Notes under the pieces: generated by a model
Told to the model about the DNA's origin: nothing
Seen by the model: the letters and a program-made list of their open reading frames with translations, nothing else
The model's database searches: none
Position numbers and translations under genes: made by a program
In this document: positions 43,731 through 52,723 of the stretch, piece by piece
How the letters are laid out: every line of letters begins with the position of its first letter
Position numbering within the stretch: the first letter of the stretch is position 1
Assembly (NCBI GenBank): GCA_963803755.1
Contig: CAWDNP010000011.1
Span: 62,001 to 126,000, forward strand
DNA: 64,000 nucleotides
Direction of reading: 5' to 3'
Origin: CAVUPF01 sp963803755
GTDB taxonomy: Bacteria > Actinomycetota > Thermoleophilia > Solirubrobacterales > 70-9

Positions 43731-45061
43731 CGACGAGCGCCGACAGGGGGATGGCCGAGCGCAGCATGGGCTTCGGCCTGCGGGTGCTCAACCGGATCGC
43801 GGGCTCGGAGCTGCTCGACCGGGTCGGCATCCGAAGGTCGCTCGAGCGGGCGGTGTACCGGACAACCAAGAGCGGATTCCGCTCCGCGACCGCGGCGGGC
43901 CGCACCTTCAAGGCGGCGCAGCAGCTCGGGAAACCGGCCCGCCAGGCGAAGGGCAAGTCGAAGGGCCTCTTCGACGTGACTCCCAACGACGAGCAGCAGA
44001 TGTTTCAGGAGGCGGGCCGTGCCTTCGCGGAGGAGAAGATCCGCCCCGCAGCCCTCGACGCCGACGCCGCCTGCGCGGCGCCGCCGGAGCTGCTCGTCCA
44101 GGCTGCGGAGCTCGGCGTCAATATGCTCGGCGTCCCCGAGGAGTTCGGCGGGGTGATGCACGAGCAGGCCGCCGTGACCAGCGTGCTGATCGGCGAGGCG
44201 CTCGCTCACGGCGACATGGGGATCGCCTACGCAGCACTAGCTCCAGGCGCGGTGGCGAGCGCGATCGGCCTCTGGGGCAGCGCCGAGCAGGAGGCGACCT
44301 ACCTGCCGGCCTTCACCGGTGAGGATGTCCCCTGCGCGGCTCTGGCGATTCTGGAGCCGCGGCCGCTGTTCGATCCGCTGAGGCTGGAGACTAAGGCGCG
44401 CCTGGTCGGCTCGGAGTGGGTCCTCGACGGCGCCAAGTCGCTGCTGGCGCGCGCCGCGGAATGCGAGCTGTTCGTCGTCGCAGCCGAGGCGGAGGGGATC
44501 GGCCCGGCGCTGTTCGTGATCGAGTCCGGGACCAGTGGCCTCTCGGTCGAACCCGAACCCGCTATGGGCCTGCGGCCCGCCGCCACCGGCCGCCTGGCGC
44601 TGGAGGAGGTGCGCTTGCCGAGCGGCGCCCTGCTCGGTGAGGGCAGGCGCGAGGACTACGTGGAGTGTGTCAACCGCTCGCGGATCGCCTGGTGCGGGCT
44701 GGCGGTCGGCGCCGCCCAGGCGGTGCTCGACTACGTCATCCCCTACGTCAACGAGAGGACCGCCTTCGGCGAGCCGATCTCCAATCGCCAGGCGGTGGCC
44801 TTCGCGGTCTCCGACATCGGTATCGAGTCCGAGGGGATGCGCCTTGCGACCTACCGGGCGGCGAGCCGCGCCGACCTGGGGGTGGGCTTTGGGCGGGAGG
44901 CTGCGATCGCCCGCCGGCTCTGCGCCTTAAAGGGAATGCAAATCGGCTCCGACGGAGTGCAGCTGCTGGGTGGGCACGGCTACGTCACCGAGCACCCGGT
45001 CGAGCGCTGGTATCGAGACCTCCGCGGGGCTGGCGTGATGGAGGGCGCCCTGCTCGTCTAG
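43727..45061 (+). CDS. Acyl-CoA dehydrogenase-like protein, non-canonical FAD site
   Basis: 444 residues from GTG 43727, overlapping the MaoC stop (GTGA) with GGGAGGAAGG upstream. Fold is clear: MLGVPEEFGGVMHEQAAVTS, GEALAHGDMGIAYA, NERTAFGEPISNRQAVAFAV, QLLGGHGYVTEHPVERWYRD. But the usual TEPxAGSD segment reads ILEPRPLFDP, and the chain ends five residues after MEG where others have YEGTxxIQ and a further helix. An N-terminal extension of about 85 residues is basic. With the canonical partner just downstream, the two may form an alpha-beta heteromer, as steroid-type acyl-CoA dehydrogenases of actinobacteria do. Confidence 0.8.
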   Translation: MTTSADRGMAERSMGFGLRVLNRIAGSELLDRVGIRRSLERAVYRTTKSGFRSATAAGRTFKAAQQLGKPARQAKGKSKGLFDVTPNDEQQMFQEAGRAFAEEKIRPAALDADAACAAPPELLVQAAELGVNMLGVPEEFGGVMHEQAAVTSVLIGEALAHGDMGIAYAALAPGAVASAIGLWGSAEQEATYLPAFTGEDVPCAALAILEPRPLFDPLRLETKARLVGSEWVLDGAKSLLARAAECELFVVAAEAEGIGPALFVIESGTSGLSVEPEPAMGLRPAATGRLALEEVRLPSGALLGEGRREDYVECVNRSRIAWCGLAVGAAQAVLDYVIPYVNERTAFGEPISNRQAVAFAVSDIGIESEGMRLATYRAASRADLGVGFGREAAIARRLCALKGMQIGSDGVQLLGGHGYVTEHPVERWYRDLRGAGVMEGALLV

Positions 45062-45075
45062 AGCGAAGGGTCAGA

Positions 45076-46290
45076 TTGATCAACCTCGAGATCCCGAAGA
45101 AGTTCAAGCCGCTGGTCGGCCAGGCAAACCAGGTGGCGACCGAGGTCTTCCGGCCGATCTCGCGCCGATACGACGCCGCCGAGCACTCCTACCCGAAAGA
45201 GCTCGACATGCTCGCCTCGGTGATCGACGGCATGAACGAGGGCTCAGAGATCGGCGGCTCCGGCGCCGCGGGGGTTCGGCGCGAGCCGGGCGGCGAGAGC
45301 GCCGGAGAGAACCGCAACGGCTCCAACCTCTCGACCGCGCTCGGCATCATCGAGCTCTGCTGGGGGGACGTCGGTCTTTTGCTCTCGATGCCGCGCCAGG
45401 GACTCGGCAACTCGGCGATCGCCTCAGTGGCGAGCGAAGAGCAGCTGGAGCGCTACGGCGGGCGCTGGGCGGCAATGGCGATCACCGAGCCCGAAGCGGG
45501 CTCGGACTCCGCATCGATCCGGACCACGGCCGAGCTCGACGGTGAGGAGTACGTCCTCAACGGCGAGAAGATCTTCGTCACCGCCGGCGATCGCGCCGAT
45601 TTGATCGTCGTCTGGGCGACGCTCGATCGCTCCGTGGGCCGGGCGGCGATCAAATCGTTCATCGTCGAGCGTGACAACCCAGGCCTGAAGCTCGACCGGC
45701 TCGAGCATAAGCTCGGGATCCGCGCCTCGGACACGGCGAACTTCACCCTGCAGGACTGCCGGGTGCCGAAGGAGGCCCTGCTCGGCAGCTCTGAGGTCGA
45801 GGGCAAGCAGGGCTTCGGCGGCGCGATGCAGACCTTCGACAACACCCGGCCGCTGGTCGCAGCAATGGCGGTCGGCGTCGCCCGCGCCTCGCTGGATGAG
45901 ACTCGCTTGCGGCTGGCGGAGGTGGGCGTGGAGGTCGACTATTCGGCACCCGCCCTCTGCCAGCACGCCGCCGTCGCGAGGTTCCTGGAGATGGAGGCTG
46001 ACTATGAGGCGGCGCGGCTGCTCACCATGCAGGCGGCCTGGATGGCCGACAACGGCAGGCCCAACTCGCTGCAGGCCTCGATGGCCAAGGCGAAGGCCGG
46101 CCGCACCTGCGTCGAGGTCGCGCTCGGCTGCGTCGAGCTCTGCGGCAGCGTCGGCTATGGCGAGAACGAGCTGCTGGAGAAGTGGGCGCGCGACGCGAAG
46201 ATCCTCGACATCTTCGAGGGCACCCAACAGATCCAGCTGCTGATCGTGGCGCGCCAGCTGCTCGGCAAGAGCTCAGCCGATCTGAAGTAG
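45076..46290 (+). CDS. Acyl-CoA dehydrogenase
   Basis: 404 residues from TTG 45076. AAMAITEPEAGSDSASIRTT (FAD/substrate motif), YVLNGEKIFVTAGDRADLIV, KLGIRASDTANFTLQDCRVP, QTFDNTRPLVAAMAVGVARA and KILDIFEGTQQIQLLIVARQ with the expected Glu. Oxidises acyl-CoA to trans-2-enoyl-CoA with electrons passed to ETF. Last gene of the operon thiolase-FabG-MaoC-ACAD-ACAD; together these genes can carry out a full turn of beta-oxidation through (R)-3-hydroxyacyl intermediates. Confidence 0.9.
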   Translation: MINLEIPKKFKPLVGQANQVATEVFRPISRRYDAAEHSYPKELDMLASVIDGMNEGSEIGGSGAAGVRREPGGESAGENRNGSNLSTALGIIELCWGDVGLLLSMPRQGLGNSAIASVASEEQLERYGGRWAAMAITEPEAGSDSASIRTTAELDGEEYVLNGEKIFVTAGDRADLIVVWATLDRSVGRAAIKSFIVERDNPGLKLDRLEHKLGIRASDTANFTLQDCRVPKEALLGSSEVEGKQGFGGAMQTFDNTRPLVAAMAVGVARASLDETRLRLAEVGVEVDYSAPALCQHAAVARFLEMEADYEAARLLTMQAAWMADNGRPNSLQASMAKAKAGRTCVEVALGCVELCGSVGYGENELLEKWARDAKILDIFEGTQQIQLLIVARQLLGKSSADLK

Positions 46291-46463
46291 CGGACCAAGG
46301 TCACGGTGGCGCGGCGTTTGGGGTAGCTGTCTCGACGGAAGGTCAGCCAACTCGCCAGCCAGGGCAGGATCGCCGGGTCATCACCACCTTGGGCGGCTGG
46401 AATAAGCCGAAACTTGCGAGCCCGCCAGCCATGGCACCATTACCGGCGACTTCACTCCGAGGG

Positions 46464-46739
46464 TCAACCCCGCACCGTGCAAGGCCGAAAGAAGCTGCCG
46501 GTAAGGAAAGTGCCGTTGGAGAAGGTGAATTCGCCTTTTGCCTGAAAGTGGCCGGTTTCGCAGCGGGCATTGATGTAGCTGTAGTGGCGACCCTTGTAGG
46601 TCCAGCGGCGGCCGATCCTCAGGTGGCCGGAGACGGGGACGCCGCTGCCACCGGCGATCTCGGGGATCGTCGCTTTGGTGCGGTAGCCGTAGACGCCGTC
46701 GTGGATGCGTTCGATCACGATCGGGACGATGTTGAGGTT
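46464..46739 (-). pseudogene. C-terminal remnant of a secreted beta-sandwich protein
   Basis: Reads NLNIVPIVIERIHDGVYGYR, TKATIPEIAGGSGVPVSGHL, IGRRWTYKGRHYSYINARC, FTFSNGTFLTGSFFRPCTV. The protein at 55517 has the same last domain (LPPIASGYGEISSFFMTLG, GRRYTVHGHAESYASANC, KTCKVRG). An in-frame stop just upstream shows that the N-terminal part and the signal peptide are lost. Confidence 0.6.
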
Positions 46740-46789
46740 TAGTCAAGGCTCTTTGACCACTATGTCTTACAAAGCCCCAGCAAGGCCTG

Positions 46790-46860
46790 TGATCAGGCAT
46801 TTGCGGCCGTCGCGCTCGGCTACGACTCAGCGCTGCGGCTTAGGTTGGAGTCGCCTTCTC
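46790..46860 (-). pseudogene. DUF3892 remnant (short)
   Basis: ttgcggccgtcgcgctcggc is close to the region of intact DUF3892 genes that encodes DGRKYLRT on the other strand. It then diverges into gactcagcgctgcggct, which is shared only with the remnant at 51615-51785. Both remnants therefore derive from the same rearranged copy. Confidence 0.45.
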
Positions 46861-47057
46861 TCGGTGGATGAGGTTGCCAAAAGGGGGTCTCCCCCACCCC
46901 GGCTTCGGGCGGGTCGGGCAGGCTCGGCGAGCGGAGCGGCTGGACTGCTAAAGGCCAGGCGACTCGCCTACCGTGAAGGAGGAGCTTTTGCCGGGCTAAC
47001 TGCAACCAGAGAAATTGAGGGAGGCCCTGTGAGAGTTCATCGGCGGGCTCCCGCCTT

Positions 47058-48422
47058 CTATGGGCTCGGTCTCCTCTTCGCCTTCCGGTGGCCGCAGCTG
47101 GTGGTGAGAAGTGGTTTTTCGTCGGCCGTCTTTCCGTTTTGGCCTGCCATATGCACGCCCACGTACTTGGTGGAGGCACAGAGGTTCGTGCTGTTTTCAA
47201 GCAGGCCCTTGCCGCCACTTTTGAGGGTCAGGGTGAGCTTGGAGATCGGGGCGTCGGGGAGAGCGGCGAAGGTGGCGCGAAGGCCACGGTGGACGGCGTC
47301 GATGCGACCATCGAGGTCGATGTCGATCTGGCCGTTCAGAGCGGCAACGATGTCGGGGAGCTTGTGGGAGCCGTTGCGGAGGTAGACGGGTCCTTCGAGC
47401 GGCTTTTTGAGGAGGGGGGTAACGGCCTTGGCGAAGCCGATCACCGAGCCCTGGGGGCAGCGTTCGCCTGGGGTCGAGCCTTCGGCGAAGACGGCTTGGG
47501 TACATGGGTCCTGAAGATGGGCGCTGTCGATCAGCTCGCTCGGGGGCAGGGTGAGCGCGACCCGCATGAGGTTGGCGCCTCCCCTGGGCATCTTCAGAAC
47601 GGCGGTCAGCTTGGGATGGGCGCCGCGGTTGGCTTGCCCGGCGAGGCGCAGGGCCAGCTTCGGCTTGAAGGCGAGCTTGGCGCAGTCCGTCGCCTGGAAG
47701 CGGCTCTGCTCGGAGGCGACGGCGCCGGTCGTGCTGGTCACGGTGGCCTGGATCGAACTGCGCTTGCAGCTGGTCGGGTTGAAGATAAAGCCCTTGCGGT
47801 CGAGGTCTAGGTGGATCGTCCGGATCTGCAGCGGGATGTCGTCAAGGCTCTGGGGTAGCGGGTCGCTTTCTATGCTGAGCGATGCGGTGCTCGGGTCGAT
47901 GCTGAGCGTCGCCCTGACAATCACTTCGCCGAGATCGAAGAGGCCGCCTAGAACGGGGACGGCGACGACCAGGCCGAAGGGGGCGCCTCTGTAGGGGCCT
48001 GTGAGATAGACGCCGCCTTCGGAGTAGAAGGGGTTGAAGGCCGGCCCGAGGCCGATGGAGACGGTGCCGATCTCGCTGTTTGCCGGGCAGCGGGCGGCTT
48101 CGGCCTGGGCTGCCGAGCAGATGCGGACCCTGGACAGCATGCCAAGCAGGCCCGGCGGGTTGCGCAAAGCGATCGAGCTCAGTTCTTCTGCTTCGCCTGT
48201 CCGCGTGATCGTCACGGTCTCGGGGCTGAAGGCGCCGGCCTGGTCGTCGATGGTGCGGGCACTGAAGGAGGGGCTGAAGGAGGAGGTCGCCCGGGCGGGT
48301 GAAGTTGAGATGCAGCCGAAGGCAAGACCGCAAACCACCAGCGGGAGCGCGGAGCGCACGGGTCGGCGCGTAAACCTGGGGGCGATCAATCGACGTTCAC
48401 TCTGAAATGGTGACGCATACAA
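47058..48422 (-). CDS. Secreted repeat-family protein (short form)
   Basis: 454 residues from a TTG beside GGAGG; a TTG at 48389 is an alternative. Signal segment LPLVVCGLAFGCISTSPARA. The body matches the second half of the 912-residue protein at 58807: SEIGTVSIGLGPAFNPFYSE with GVYLTGPYRGAPFGLVVAVP (versus GEIYLSGPFQGAPLSLAVIT), KGFIFNPTSCKRSSIQATV (versus ERFMINPTNCSEF), and KKPLEGPVYLRNGSHKLPDI (versus EKPLEGSAYAVSGFGKLPHV). Paired Cys suggest disulphides in an exported beta-rich protein. A DUF3892 remnant lies downstream, as an intact DUF3892 does after its two relatives. Confidence 0.78.
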   Translation of the reverse strand: MYASPFQSERRLIAPRFTRRPVRSALPLVVCGLAFGCISTSPARATSSFSPSFSARTIDDQAGAFSPETVTITRTGEAEELSSIALRNPPGLLGMLSRVRICSAAQAEAARCPANSEIGTVSIGLGPAFNPFYSEGGVYLTGPYRGAPFGLVVAVPVLGGLFDLGEVIVRATLSIDPSTASLSIESDPLPQSLDDIPLQIRTIHLDLDRKGFIFNPTSCKRSSIQATVTSTTGAVASEQSRFQATDCAKLAFKPKLALRLAGQANRGAHPKLTAVLKMPRGGANLMRVALTLPPSELIDSAHLQDPCTQAVFAEGSTPGERCPQGSVIGFAKAVTPLLKKPLEGPVYLRNGSHKLPDIVAALNGQIDIDLDGRIDAVHRGLRATFAALPDAPISKLTLTLKSGGKGLLENSTNLCASTKYVGVHMAGQNGKTADEKPLLTTSCGHRKAKRRPSP

Positions 48423-48667
48423 CCTCCAAAGGTGCTTGGTGTGTTGGCATCAGTTTCAAGCAAACGGTCGCCTTTGCGGGCGATCACGCCTGCCGCACCT
48501 GGCACAGCGGTGAGAGGAAGTGACGGGGGAGATAGACGGGGGGTGTCCCCCGCCGGCTTCGGGCGGGACGGGCCTGGCAGGGTTGGCAAGCTGAGCGGCT
48601 TGGCTGCTAGGGCCGGGCGCCTTTTGGGGAGACGCCTGCCGGGGCGATGGCGGTGAGGACCAGCGAG

Positions 48668-49205
48668 CAGGCTCTCCGAGGGCTCGGAGGCCGGTCTTGC
48701 GTCACATGTTTTCAGGGCAGCCCACTCGCAGTGCGAGTGGGCTTAGTCAGGGGGGATGGGAGAGGTGAGCGGCTTTGGAATGGGGATTGCGGGGGTTGGG
48801 GGCGGCCGGGGCGTTCGGAGGTGCGGGCGGAGGTTTGGTCTCAGGGTTGGTCGCAGCCCAGATTTTGCCTCGCAGACCCTCATCTCGGGATGAGGGTCTG
48901 CTCGGGGAATCGCTGGGCGCTTCACGGAAGCTCCCAGCGGGCTGTGATCCGGGCTTCGCTTGCGAAGCCCGGATCGTTGGCTGCTGATCGGACCTGACGC
49001 TCTCAGCGGCGCGGGGGGATGGATCCCGGGGGATCCCTCCACCCCACGCCGGCTTCGGGCGTGGCGGGCCGAGCAGGGTGGGTTCCGAGAAGCTCCGCCG
49101 CCGCTGGACTTGGCGTCAGGCCGCTCACTGACCTCTTTTTTCCTGAAGGAGGTCAGTGAGCGGACGGCACCGTTTTGAGAGCGGCGGGGTTCGAGGGTCC
49201 GTGGT
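48668..49205. repeat. Hairpin-rich non-coding repeat, copy 1
   Basis: About 540 bases that recur at 56597-57160 with few differences. It holds a series of perfect hairpins: 48720-48742 (10 bp), 48873-48900 (12 bp), 48911-48939 (7 plus 5 bp), 48946-48975 (14 bp), one with a GGCTTCG loop near 49042-49065, and 49121-49163 (15 bp, CCGCTCACTGACCTC with its complement). No coding frame has family motifs. The interval 48423-49338 contains no supported gene. Confidence 0.8.
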
Positions 49206-49338
49206 GAGGCCGGGACGTGGGTGGGGTGGCTGAAGCGGAGTAGGCGGCGATACGGCTGGTGGAGAGGTTACGCGGTACACGCTGGATTAGAACAACTTCG
49301 CAAGCCAAAGCATTAAGCCATTGCTCTAAGGTCGGTCG

Positions 49339-50217
49339 ATGCCATCTGTAGGTGGATTTTGGAGCTACGCACACAGCGACGACGAAAACGATGAAGGCCG
49401 CATTCGAGAGCTCGCCGAGCGGTTAAGCAAAGAGTACGAATCCCTGACCGGCGAGAAGCTAGAACTATTCATCGATGAAAAGAATCTGCTCTGGGGAGAT
49501 GACTGGCGGGAACGGATCGCGGAGGCGCTGGAGCGAGTCACGTTCTTTATTCCGATTATCACTCCGACCTACTTTCTGAGCAGAGAGTGCCGCAAAGAGC
49601 TGATCCGATTCGGAGAGGAGGCGCGCAAACGGGCGGCCGAGCGGCTGATCTTGCCGATCTACTACATCGAGGTCCCGGAGTTAGAGGCAGAGGACGAACC
49701 AGCTGACGCAGCGATGGCAATGGTCAAGCCGCTGCACCGTGAGGAGCTTCGCGAGCTGCGCCTGGAGAGCCAGGGCCATCCCGACTACAGGCGACTCGTG
49801 AACAGACTTGCGCTGCGCATCATCGAGATTTCGCGAGAAGTGGAGGGAGGAGCCGGTGCGGGTTCTGCAGCAGGGCCCGCGGCACCGACATCACCCGGCG
49901 GTGGAGATCTGAGCGCCCCACCGGAGTCGGTATCTGAAAGCGCGGAGGATGAGGAGGAGGGCCTGATCGATCGGATGGCGCGAGGCGAGAGTTCGATTGA
50001 GAAGCTCAAAGAGCCGCTGGCGGCGATGCTGGGAGACATGAAGGAGTTGAGCCGTCTGGCGGCGGTGGCGACTGAGGAAATGTCGCAAGCCGATGCGGCA
50101 AACAAACCGACCTTTGCCACACGACTTAGTGTGGCAAAGAAACTGGCGGCTAAGCTTGAGGCGCCTGCAGTGGCAATGGAAACTCACACGCAAGAATACG
50201 TTCTCACTGCTCTTTGA
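49339..50217 (+). CDS. TIR-domain protein (possible NADase/defence)
   Basis: 292 residues as read. GGFWSYAHSDDENDEGRIRE opens a TIR domain; LELFIDEKNLLWGDDWRERI, then VTFFIPIITPTYFLSRECRK with EL gives the conserved Glu in the S-R-E-C-R-K-E-L helix expected for NAD+ hydrolysis. TIR covers about 1-140. A Pro/Gly/Ala linker and an acidic helix (SVSESAEDEEEGLIDRMARG) lead to coiled-coil helices. The stop at 50215 seems to come from a one-base shift, since another frame continues as helical protein. Bacterial TIR proteins act in anti-phage signalling; nearby accessory genes agree, but no partner is proven. Confidence 0.75.
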   Translation: MPSVGGFWSYAHSDDENDEGRIRELAERLSKEYESLTGEKLELFIDEKNLLWGDDWRERIAEALERVTFFIPIITPTYFLSRECRKELIRFGEEARKRAAERLILPIYYIEVPELEAEDEPADAAMAMVKPLHREELRELRLESQGHPDYRRLVNRLALRIIEISREVEGGAGAGSAAGPAAPTSPGGGDLSAPPESVSESAEDEEEGLIDRMARGESSIEKLKEPLAAMLGDMKELSRLAAVATEEMSQADAANKPTFATRLSVAKKLAAKLEAPAVAMETHTQEYVLTAL

Positions 50218-50545
50218 TATCGACCCGTTCGTGACCGGTCTGCTTGACATGGCCGACGCCGACGATCAGCAGCGAAACTCCCAAGAGATAGGGGAGTTGC
50301 TCCTGGGACTGGAGTCCATGGTCGAGGCCAGCCGCCAATCCTCAGAGGGAATCGCGGTGCTGGCGACTAGCATCGAGAAGAACACCGACTTCAGCCGCGA
50401 CCTGCGAAAGCCGCTGAGGAGATTTCAAACGAGTCTGCGGAACATCATCGACGCTCAGGCAGTAATGGATGAGTGGGAGAAAAAGGCCAAAGAGTTGGAG
50501 CGGAAACGATCAGATGCCGGAGATTCTGCACCAGCTGCAAGCTAG
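50218..50545 (+). pseudogene. Helical C-terminus of the TIR protein after frameshift
   Basis: Reads DIDPFVTGLLDMADADDQQR, NSQEIGELLLGLESMVEASR, IEKNTDFSRDLRKPLRRFQT, VMDEWEKKAKELERKR, a strongly helical stretch with no start of its own and no ribosome site. Its frame is open back to 50093 and overlaps the end of the TIR frame. It most likely belongs to the same ~400-residue protein. Confidence 0.5.
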
Positions 50546-50731
50546 CTTGAGGCCGCATCGATGAGGTCCGGAGATTCAGAGAAATCCGTAGCCCCACAAA
50601 AACGGGCTAAAAGTCCAGAGGCCCTCGCCCGCAATCAACACCGGTGGCGCATAAGGAAAACCGACGAGCTAAGCGACTTCGAAGAAACGCTCCGGGATGT
50701 ATTCCTCGACTGAGGCGTAATGCGAACGTCG

Positions 50732-51341
50732 CTAGGCCTGGGCGTAGACAGTCGGATCTGCGACGGCCTGGTAATCCGACTCGTCAAGCCAGTGGCACCA
50801 GATTTTGGCGCCGGGGATGCTCAACCGGCTCGAATGGCCACGTGGCGAGGACCAGGCTGCCACCTCACATCGAGGGTATGGATTGCCCTTCAGATCGCGG
50901 ACAAACTCAAGCGCGGGCTTTAAGTCCGTATCGCGGGACATCAGAATCCCGACGTCGAACTCAGCTCGGGTCGCCATCGAGACGATGTCGATCGCCAGCT
51001 TGACATCGATCCCCTTCTCGCGCGCCTTCTCACGCGGCCAACCGAGTGGGTACTGAAGGGTGCGAGTGACGACGGTCGTTTTGGGCAGCTTCCGCCAGGC
51101 CTGGCACTGCCGGTCATTGGCCGCGTAGCCGCGAGGGTCCTTCTCGGAATCCGGCTGGCCCCGGTAGACGCGTACCTCGGCCAGCTCTCGGTCGAAAGGG
51201 CTCTTCGGAGACGATTAGATCGGCCAGTCTGCGCGGATCGACCTGTCCCTCCTGGGATGGAGATCCGAACGGGTGGAAAGCCTCGCGGGCGCCCATATAG
51301 ACGTTCTGGTAGTCAAGGAAGACAACGACCCGGTCGGACAT
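50732..51341 (-). pseudogene. NYN-domain (LabA/DUF88) nuclease, frameshifted
   Basis: From ATG 51341: DRVVVFLDYQNVYMGAREAF, then ADLIVS; near 51195 an extra base in an A/T run shifts the frame; the continuation reads FDRELAEVRVYRGQPDSEKD, KGIDVKLAIDIVSMATRAEF, DVGILMSRDTDLKPALEFVR, and ends at 50732. D-x-x-N, G-x-D-V-x-L-A-x-D and S-x-D-(T/S)-D are the metal-binding acidic residues of PIN-like NYN nucleases, all present. Full length would be about 202 residues. It would cleave RNA; it lies near a TIR gene in a possible defence cluster. Confidence 0.7.
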
Positions 51342-51614
51342 CCCAGCATCTTAAATGCAGCTACCGCCCAAAAATAATCCCCGCCAATCCGAGCCCGAAG
51401 ACCCCGACGGCGGGGAGCAGTGCTAGGCAGTGTAGGCCAAGCTTAGGCTGAGCGCAAGGACCAAAAACGACTGAAGCATTACGTGCAAGCGATTCCCCCG
51501 AAGATAGGGGCGGCAGGGAATGCAGGAGAGCTAACCCCACGTCGTAACCCTTGGTCTTGCAGATGCAGGCTGGGTTGTTGCCTTGGTCGAGCTACCCCCG
51601 GGCGCTGATGGGCA

Positions 51615-51785
51615 GTGAGGAAGGGAGAGGAGGCTGTTCTCGGTGGTTTTGTCGGGGTCGGTGCAGAGGTACTTGCGGCCGTCTTGCTCGGCGACGACTC
51701 AGCGCTGCGGCCTAGGTTGGCGCCGTCTTCACCAGGACTCCGGAGGCTGATTTGCGCATTGCTTGGGGGATCCGCCTCCACACTG
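51615..51785 (-). pseudogene. DUF3892 remnant
   Basis: The stretch tgatgggcagtgaggaaggg and the following ~90 bases match the coding strand complement of the intact DUF3892 gene at 58508 (LPHCPS, ENNLLSLP, TDPDKTT, GRKYLRT on the minus strand). The N-terminal half is replaced by a sequence shared with the remnant at 46790. Confidence 0.55.
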
Positions 51786-51849
51786 CAGGTCGCGCGCGTC
51801 AGGGGTAAAGGTGGGTAGAAATGGCTCTGGGGTGCGGATAGCTCAGAAG

Positions 51850-51876
51850 AGGGCTACGAATTGATTTCGTAGCCCT
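51850..51876. other. 11-bp hairpin next to partial repeat
   Basis: AGGGCTACGAA at 51850-51860 pairs perfectly with TTCGTAGCCCT at 51866-51876 across a five-base loop. It lies ten bases before the partial copy of the hairpin-rich repeat. No T run follows. Confidence 0.5.
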
Positions 51877-51885
51877 GTGCGGGAT

Positions 51886-52008
51886 CAAGTTTTTGCCTCG
51901 CAGACCCTCATCTCGGGATGAGGGTCTGCTCGGGGAGTCGCTGGGCGCTTCGCGGAAGCTCCCAGCGGGCTGTGATCCGGGGCTTCGCTTGCGAAGCGCC
52001 GGATCGCT
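51886..52008. repeat. Hairpin-rich non-coding repeat, partial copy 3
   Basis: Contains only the central part of the 540-base repeat: the 12-bp hairpin CAGACCCTCATC, the CGCTGGG hairpin and the GATCCGG-GCTTCGC palindrome, in the same order and spacing as copies 1 and 2. Its palindrome shows the copy 2 form (an extra G on both sides). Confidence 0.75.
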
Positions 52009-52360
52009 GGGGGTGGCGCTTGGCACTGGGTCCTTGGAATGGACCGCTGGAAGTCCGCGTGCTGCGAACGCCAGCTGGGACGATCGTCTACCTGGCGCAG
52101 CATCACCAAGCGGGTAGGCACCTCCGCCGGATCTCAGGGGACGGCTATTGCGGCTATCGAAGAGCGACTTCAAGCTGCCGTGCTGCAAATGTTCGTGACG
52201 CAGGGCGTAGACCCTGACTTTCATGACGACGTTTTTGATGCGGTCGTAGAAGCTGCAAACGGGTTCGACCGGAGGTTGTTCGACTTGGATCAGATGGCAT
52301 CTACCGATCCAAAAAGCGCGTCATCCATCCTAACGAGGCGGATTCGTTGTAAGTCCGCAG

Positions 52361-52714
52361 TTAAAGGCCGAGCTCCTCCTCAACGCTCCCGAGAACGTCG
52401 TCTATACCGAGGGCAGCGGCGCGAACAGCGCCGTAGAGTTCAGAGAGCCGCGGATTGAGATCAGTGGCGCCTGGTCCTCCCCCTTCGATCGAGCGCAAAA
52501 TCGCTATCTCCTCTCCAGCCCCGGTTAGGGGAATGATGGAAAAGCGATAGGGAGGCGCATCGTCGCCGTCCTCGCTGGCAATCCGGAGGACTCCGTCGCC
52601 CGCCGTGGCTAAGAATGCCGCTGGGACTCCCCCAGGTTCCCACTCAAGTTTTCCCTGTTTGGTCAGCGTGATAGCTCGGTCAAGAATCCGGCTGGTTCGT
52701 TCGGCTTCGTTCAT
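52361..52714 (-). CDS. Conserved hypothetical protein (partner of 52724)
   Basis: 117 residues: ERTSRILDRAITLTKQGKLE, WEPGGVPAAFLATAGDGVLR, YRFSIIPLTGAGEEIAILRS, LSELYGAVRAAALGIDDVLG. An alpha-beta protein with a W-E pattern after the first helix; no family is firmly recognised. It begins nine bases after the stop of the membrane protein gene, so the two are co-transcribed. Confidence 0.65.
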   Translation of the reverse strand: MNEAERTSRILDRAITLTKQGKLEWEPGGVPAAFLATAGDGVLRIASEDGDDAPPYRFSIIPLTGAGEEIAILRSIEGGGPGATDLNPRLSELYGAVRAAALGIDDVLGSVEEELGL

Positions 52715-52723
52715 CGAGATCCC

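Noticed and set aside
51360..51482. Possible tiny membrane protein (minus) starting MLQSFLVLALSLSLAY
   Set aside because: A stop after about 18 codons; the next frame offers LLPAVGVFGLGLAGIIFGR, so a frameshifted ~40-residue protein is possible, but too short to support.
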